From the NCBI GenBank assembly GCA_965237995.1, contig CBDEGO010000002.1, positions 620,001 to 684,000 of the forward strand: DNA of 64,000 nucleotides, written 5' to 3'. Below are positions 62,267 to 64,000 of the stretch, one piece after another. How positions within the stretch are numbered: the first letter of the stretch is position 1; the number at the start of each line of letters is the position of its first letter. The notes beneath the pieces were generated by a model that made no database searches, was not told the origin of the DNA, and worked only from the letters and a program-made list of their open reading frames with translations. The position numbers were made by a program, and so were the translations under genes. This DNA is from JAAELZ01 sp965237995. GTDB taxonomy: Bacteria > Pseudomonadota > Gammaproteobacteria > Arenicellales > Poriferihabitantaceae.

Positions 62267-64000
62267 ATGAACGATAAAACCCTTCCTTCACAATCTAAAG
62301 TTGTCATCATCGGTGGCGGTGTTATGGGAGTCAGTCTTGCCTACCATCTAGCATTAGAAGGATGGACAGATGTTTTATTGGTGGAAAAAGGTGAGCTCAC
62401 CTCGGGGTCTACTTGGCACGCAGCAGGCCAATGTCCGAGCTTTAACCCCGATTACAACATGGCAAAAATTCATGACCACGGCATTAACCTCTACCCTAAA
62501 CTTGAGGCGCTAACTGGCCAATATGTAAGCTGGCATGGTTGCGGCGGCATACGCTTTGCTCAAACTGAAGCCGAGGTAGAGTTTTTTCATCGAGTGGCTA
62601 GCGTCGGCAAGTTAATTGGTTTTGATTGCGAAATCATCGACCCTGCAAAAATTAAACAGATCAATCCCCATGTAAATACTGATGGCGTAATTTGCGGCGC
62701 GTGGACAACGACCGATGGGCATGTTGACCCTGCTGGCGTAACCAACGCAATGGCCAAGGGCGCTAAAGATCTAGGCGTTAAAATGGTAACGCGTAACCGC
62801 GTGTTAGACGTTAACCAAAAGGAGTCTGGCGATTGGGAAGTCGTTACCGAGCAAGGCACCATCACCTGTGAACATGTTGTAAACGCAGCGGGTTGCTACG
62901 CGCGGCAAGTTAGCCAGATGGTGGGGACGGACATTCCAATCACCAACATGAAGCACACCTACATCGTGACAGAAACGGTTCCTGAATTCATGCAAACTGA
63001 CACAGAGATGCCCGTCATGCGTGACCCCTACCCTTCTGCCTATTACCGCCAAGAGCAAAAATCTGCCCTGATCGGTATTTATGAAACGGCAAAATCAGAA
63101 GAATGCTGGACTCATCGTGACGGCTGGCCCGAATGGGAATCAGAAAATGAGTTATTCGACCCTGATTTTGATAATCTCATGCCGTATATTGAGCGCGTCA
63201 TGGAACGCGTACCGAGTTGGGAACAGTTGAGCATTAAACGCGTTGTATGTGGTGCGATTCCACATACACCCGATGCCAACCCATTTTTGGGGCCAGCAGA
63301 GGGCTTACGCAATTTCTGGCATTGCAACGGCGCATCCATTGGTATTGCTGCGGGCGCTGGCTCTGGAAAATATTTAGCCCAATGGATGATTTATGGCGAC
63401 GCCGAAATTAATATGGCGGGCTTGGACCCGCGTCGTTTCGGTAAATATGCGCCGGGTGATTACACCAAAGCCATGTCGCACCAAGACTACGAACATATGT
63501 ATGTGTTGCATCTACCGGGTGAAGAGCGCCCTGCTGCGCGTAATCAGCGTGTCACCCCGCTGTTTGATCGACTAAAAGACCAAGGCGCTGTTTACACAAC
63601 CGCTAACGGCTGGGAGCGACCTAAATGGTTTTCATTAGATGGCCGCGAAGAACAAGAAGGTTTTAGGCACAACAATACCTTTGAAGTGGTTGCTGAAGAA
63701 TGTAAAGCCGTACGCGAGCGCGTGGGCGTACTAGACCTATCTAGCTTTGCCAAGTACGACGTAACGGGTAAAGACGCCGAAGCTTTTCTTAATCGTGTCA
63801 GCGCAAATAAAATGCCCAAGCGAAGTGGCGGAATCACGTTGACGCATTACTTATCTGATGCTGGACGTATTGCTGGAGAATCAACCATTACGCGGTTAAC
63901 CGATGAGCATTTCTATGTGTTATCAGGCGCAGGCGCGGAAGACCGTGATTTAGACACGCTAACCCAAGGAGTACTGCTTAATGAAGACGTGCAAATCAAC
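62267..64000 (+). CDS. Dimethylglycine/sarcosine dehydrogenase-like FAD oxidoreductase (3' end cut by window)
   Basis: The open frame runs from the ATG at 62267 to the window end (578 codons visible). It starts with the FAD motif VVIIGGGVMGVSLAYHLALEG and has GSTWHAAGQCPSFNPDYNM, the covalent-flavin-type region of dimethylglycine and sarcosine dehydrogenases. A GcvT-like aminomethyltransferase domain begins at about residue 450 (RERVGVLDLSSFAKYDVTG). These enzymes remove N-methyl groups from dimethylglycine or sarcosine, with folate accepting the C1 unit. It is likely co-transcribed with the MttB-type gene. Confidence 0.88.
   Translation, partial: MNDKTLPSQSKVVIIGGGVMGVSLAYHLALEGWTDVLLVEKGELTSGSTWHAAGQCPSFNPDYNMAKIHDHGINLYPKLEALTGQYVSWHGCGGIRFAQTEAEVEFFHRVASVGKLIGFDCEIIDPAKIKQINPHVNTDGVICGAWTTTDGHVDPAGVTNAMAKGAKDLGVKMVTRNRVLDVNQKESGDWEVVTEQGTITCEHVVNAAGCYARQVSQMVGTDIPITNMKHTYIVTETVPEFMQTDTEMPVMRDPYPSAYYRQEQKSALIGIYETAKSEECWTHRDGWPEWESENELFDPDFDNLMPYIERVMERVPSWEQLSIKRVVCGAIPHTPDANPFLGPAEGLRNFWHCNGASIGIAAGAGSGKYLAQWMIYGDAEINMAGLDPRRFGKYAPGDYTKAMSHQDYEHMYVLHLPGEERPAARNQRVTPLFDRLKDQGAVYTTANGWERPKWFSLDGREEQEGFRHNNTFEVVAEECKAVRERVGVLDLSSFAKYDVTGKDAEAFLNRVSANKMPKRSGGITLTHYLSDAGRIAGESTITRLTDEHFYVLSGAGAEDRDLDTLTQGVLLNEDVQIN

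Overview
The window looks like chromosome of a free-living, probably marine gammaproteobacterium with mid-40s percent GC. The ubiE-ubiJ-ubiB order (UbiJ is a gammaproteobacterial accessory factor), ftsY-ftsE-ftsX divergent from rsmD-coaD-ferredoxin, a GlnK-type P-II protein and a DjlA-like co-chaperone all support this. No tRNA, rRNA, CRISPR array, integrase or replication origin was seen.

Layout. (1) 1-3964 is core: ferredoxin, coaD and rsmD leftward; ftsY, ftsE and ftsX rightward. (2) 4018-19648 is an accessory island: an animal-type haem peroxidase, a lipoprotein with a coiled-coil partner, a Crp/Fnr regulator, a SET-domain methyltransferase, an acyl-CoA ligase alpha subunit, an adenylate cyclase-TolB-like-TPR protein, a helical repeat protein, a flavin amine oxidase, a membrane protein, and a seven-TM patatin phospholipase with an OmpA-like tail. 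Three intergenic regions carry the 14-bp palindrome GTGGCATNNACCAC or a close variant, suggesting one local cAMP/Crp-like circuit. (3) 19852-20559 is an intact IS1595-family element with a perfect 8-bp target duplication, just upstream of an AddB-like/AddA-like recombination nuclease pair (20576-26600). (4) 26606-29593 holds an ion channel with a Ca-channel-like filter, a ClpP-fold lipoprotein and TauE and LysE transporters.

(5) 29594-49400 is a mosaic of small, mostly leftward genes (GFA, GNAT, DinB, GST, LysE, EamA, racemase, arginase, C39-like peptidase, methyltransferase). Many are broken by frameshifts. A dispersed repeat with strictly conserved spacing (TTGCC box, N16, TTGACT, N17, CATACT on the minus strand) lies upstream of several of them; it resembles a cassette junction with a built-in promoter. 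Within this region a 5.76-kb unit (a 1598-aa secreted repeat protein plus a decayed IS1595 copy) lies between two 107-bp direct repeats that differ at one base.

(6) 49563-59346 is again core-like: a DUF533 protein, a DUF971 protein, ubiE, ubiJ, ubiB, a ClC transporter lacking the usual gating glutamate, a SulP transporter, a P-II protein and a DjlA-like protein. (7) 59541-64000 is a methylamine/betaine catabolic module: a GlxA/GbdR-type regulator, an MttB-family methyltransferase without pyrrolysine, and a dimethylglycine/sarcosine dehydrogenase-like enzyme that runs off the window end.
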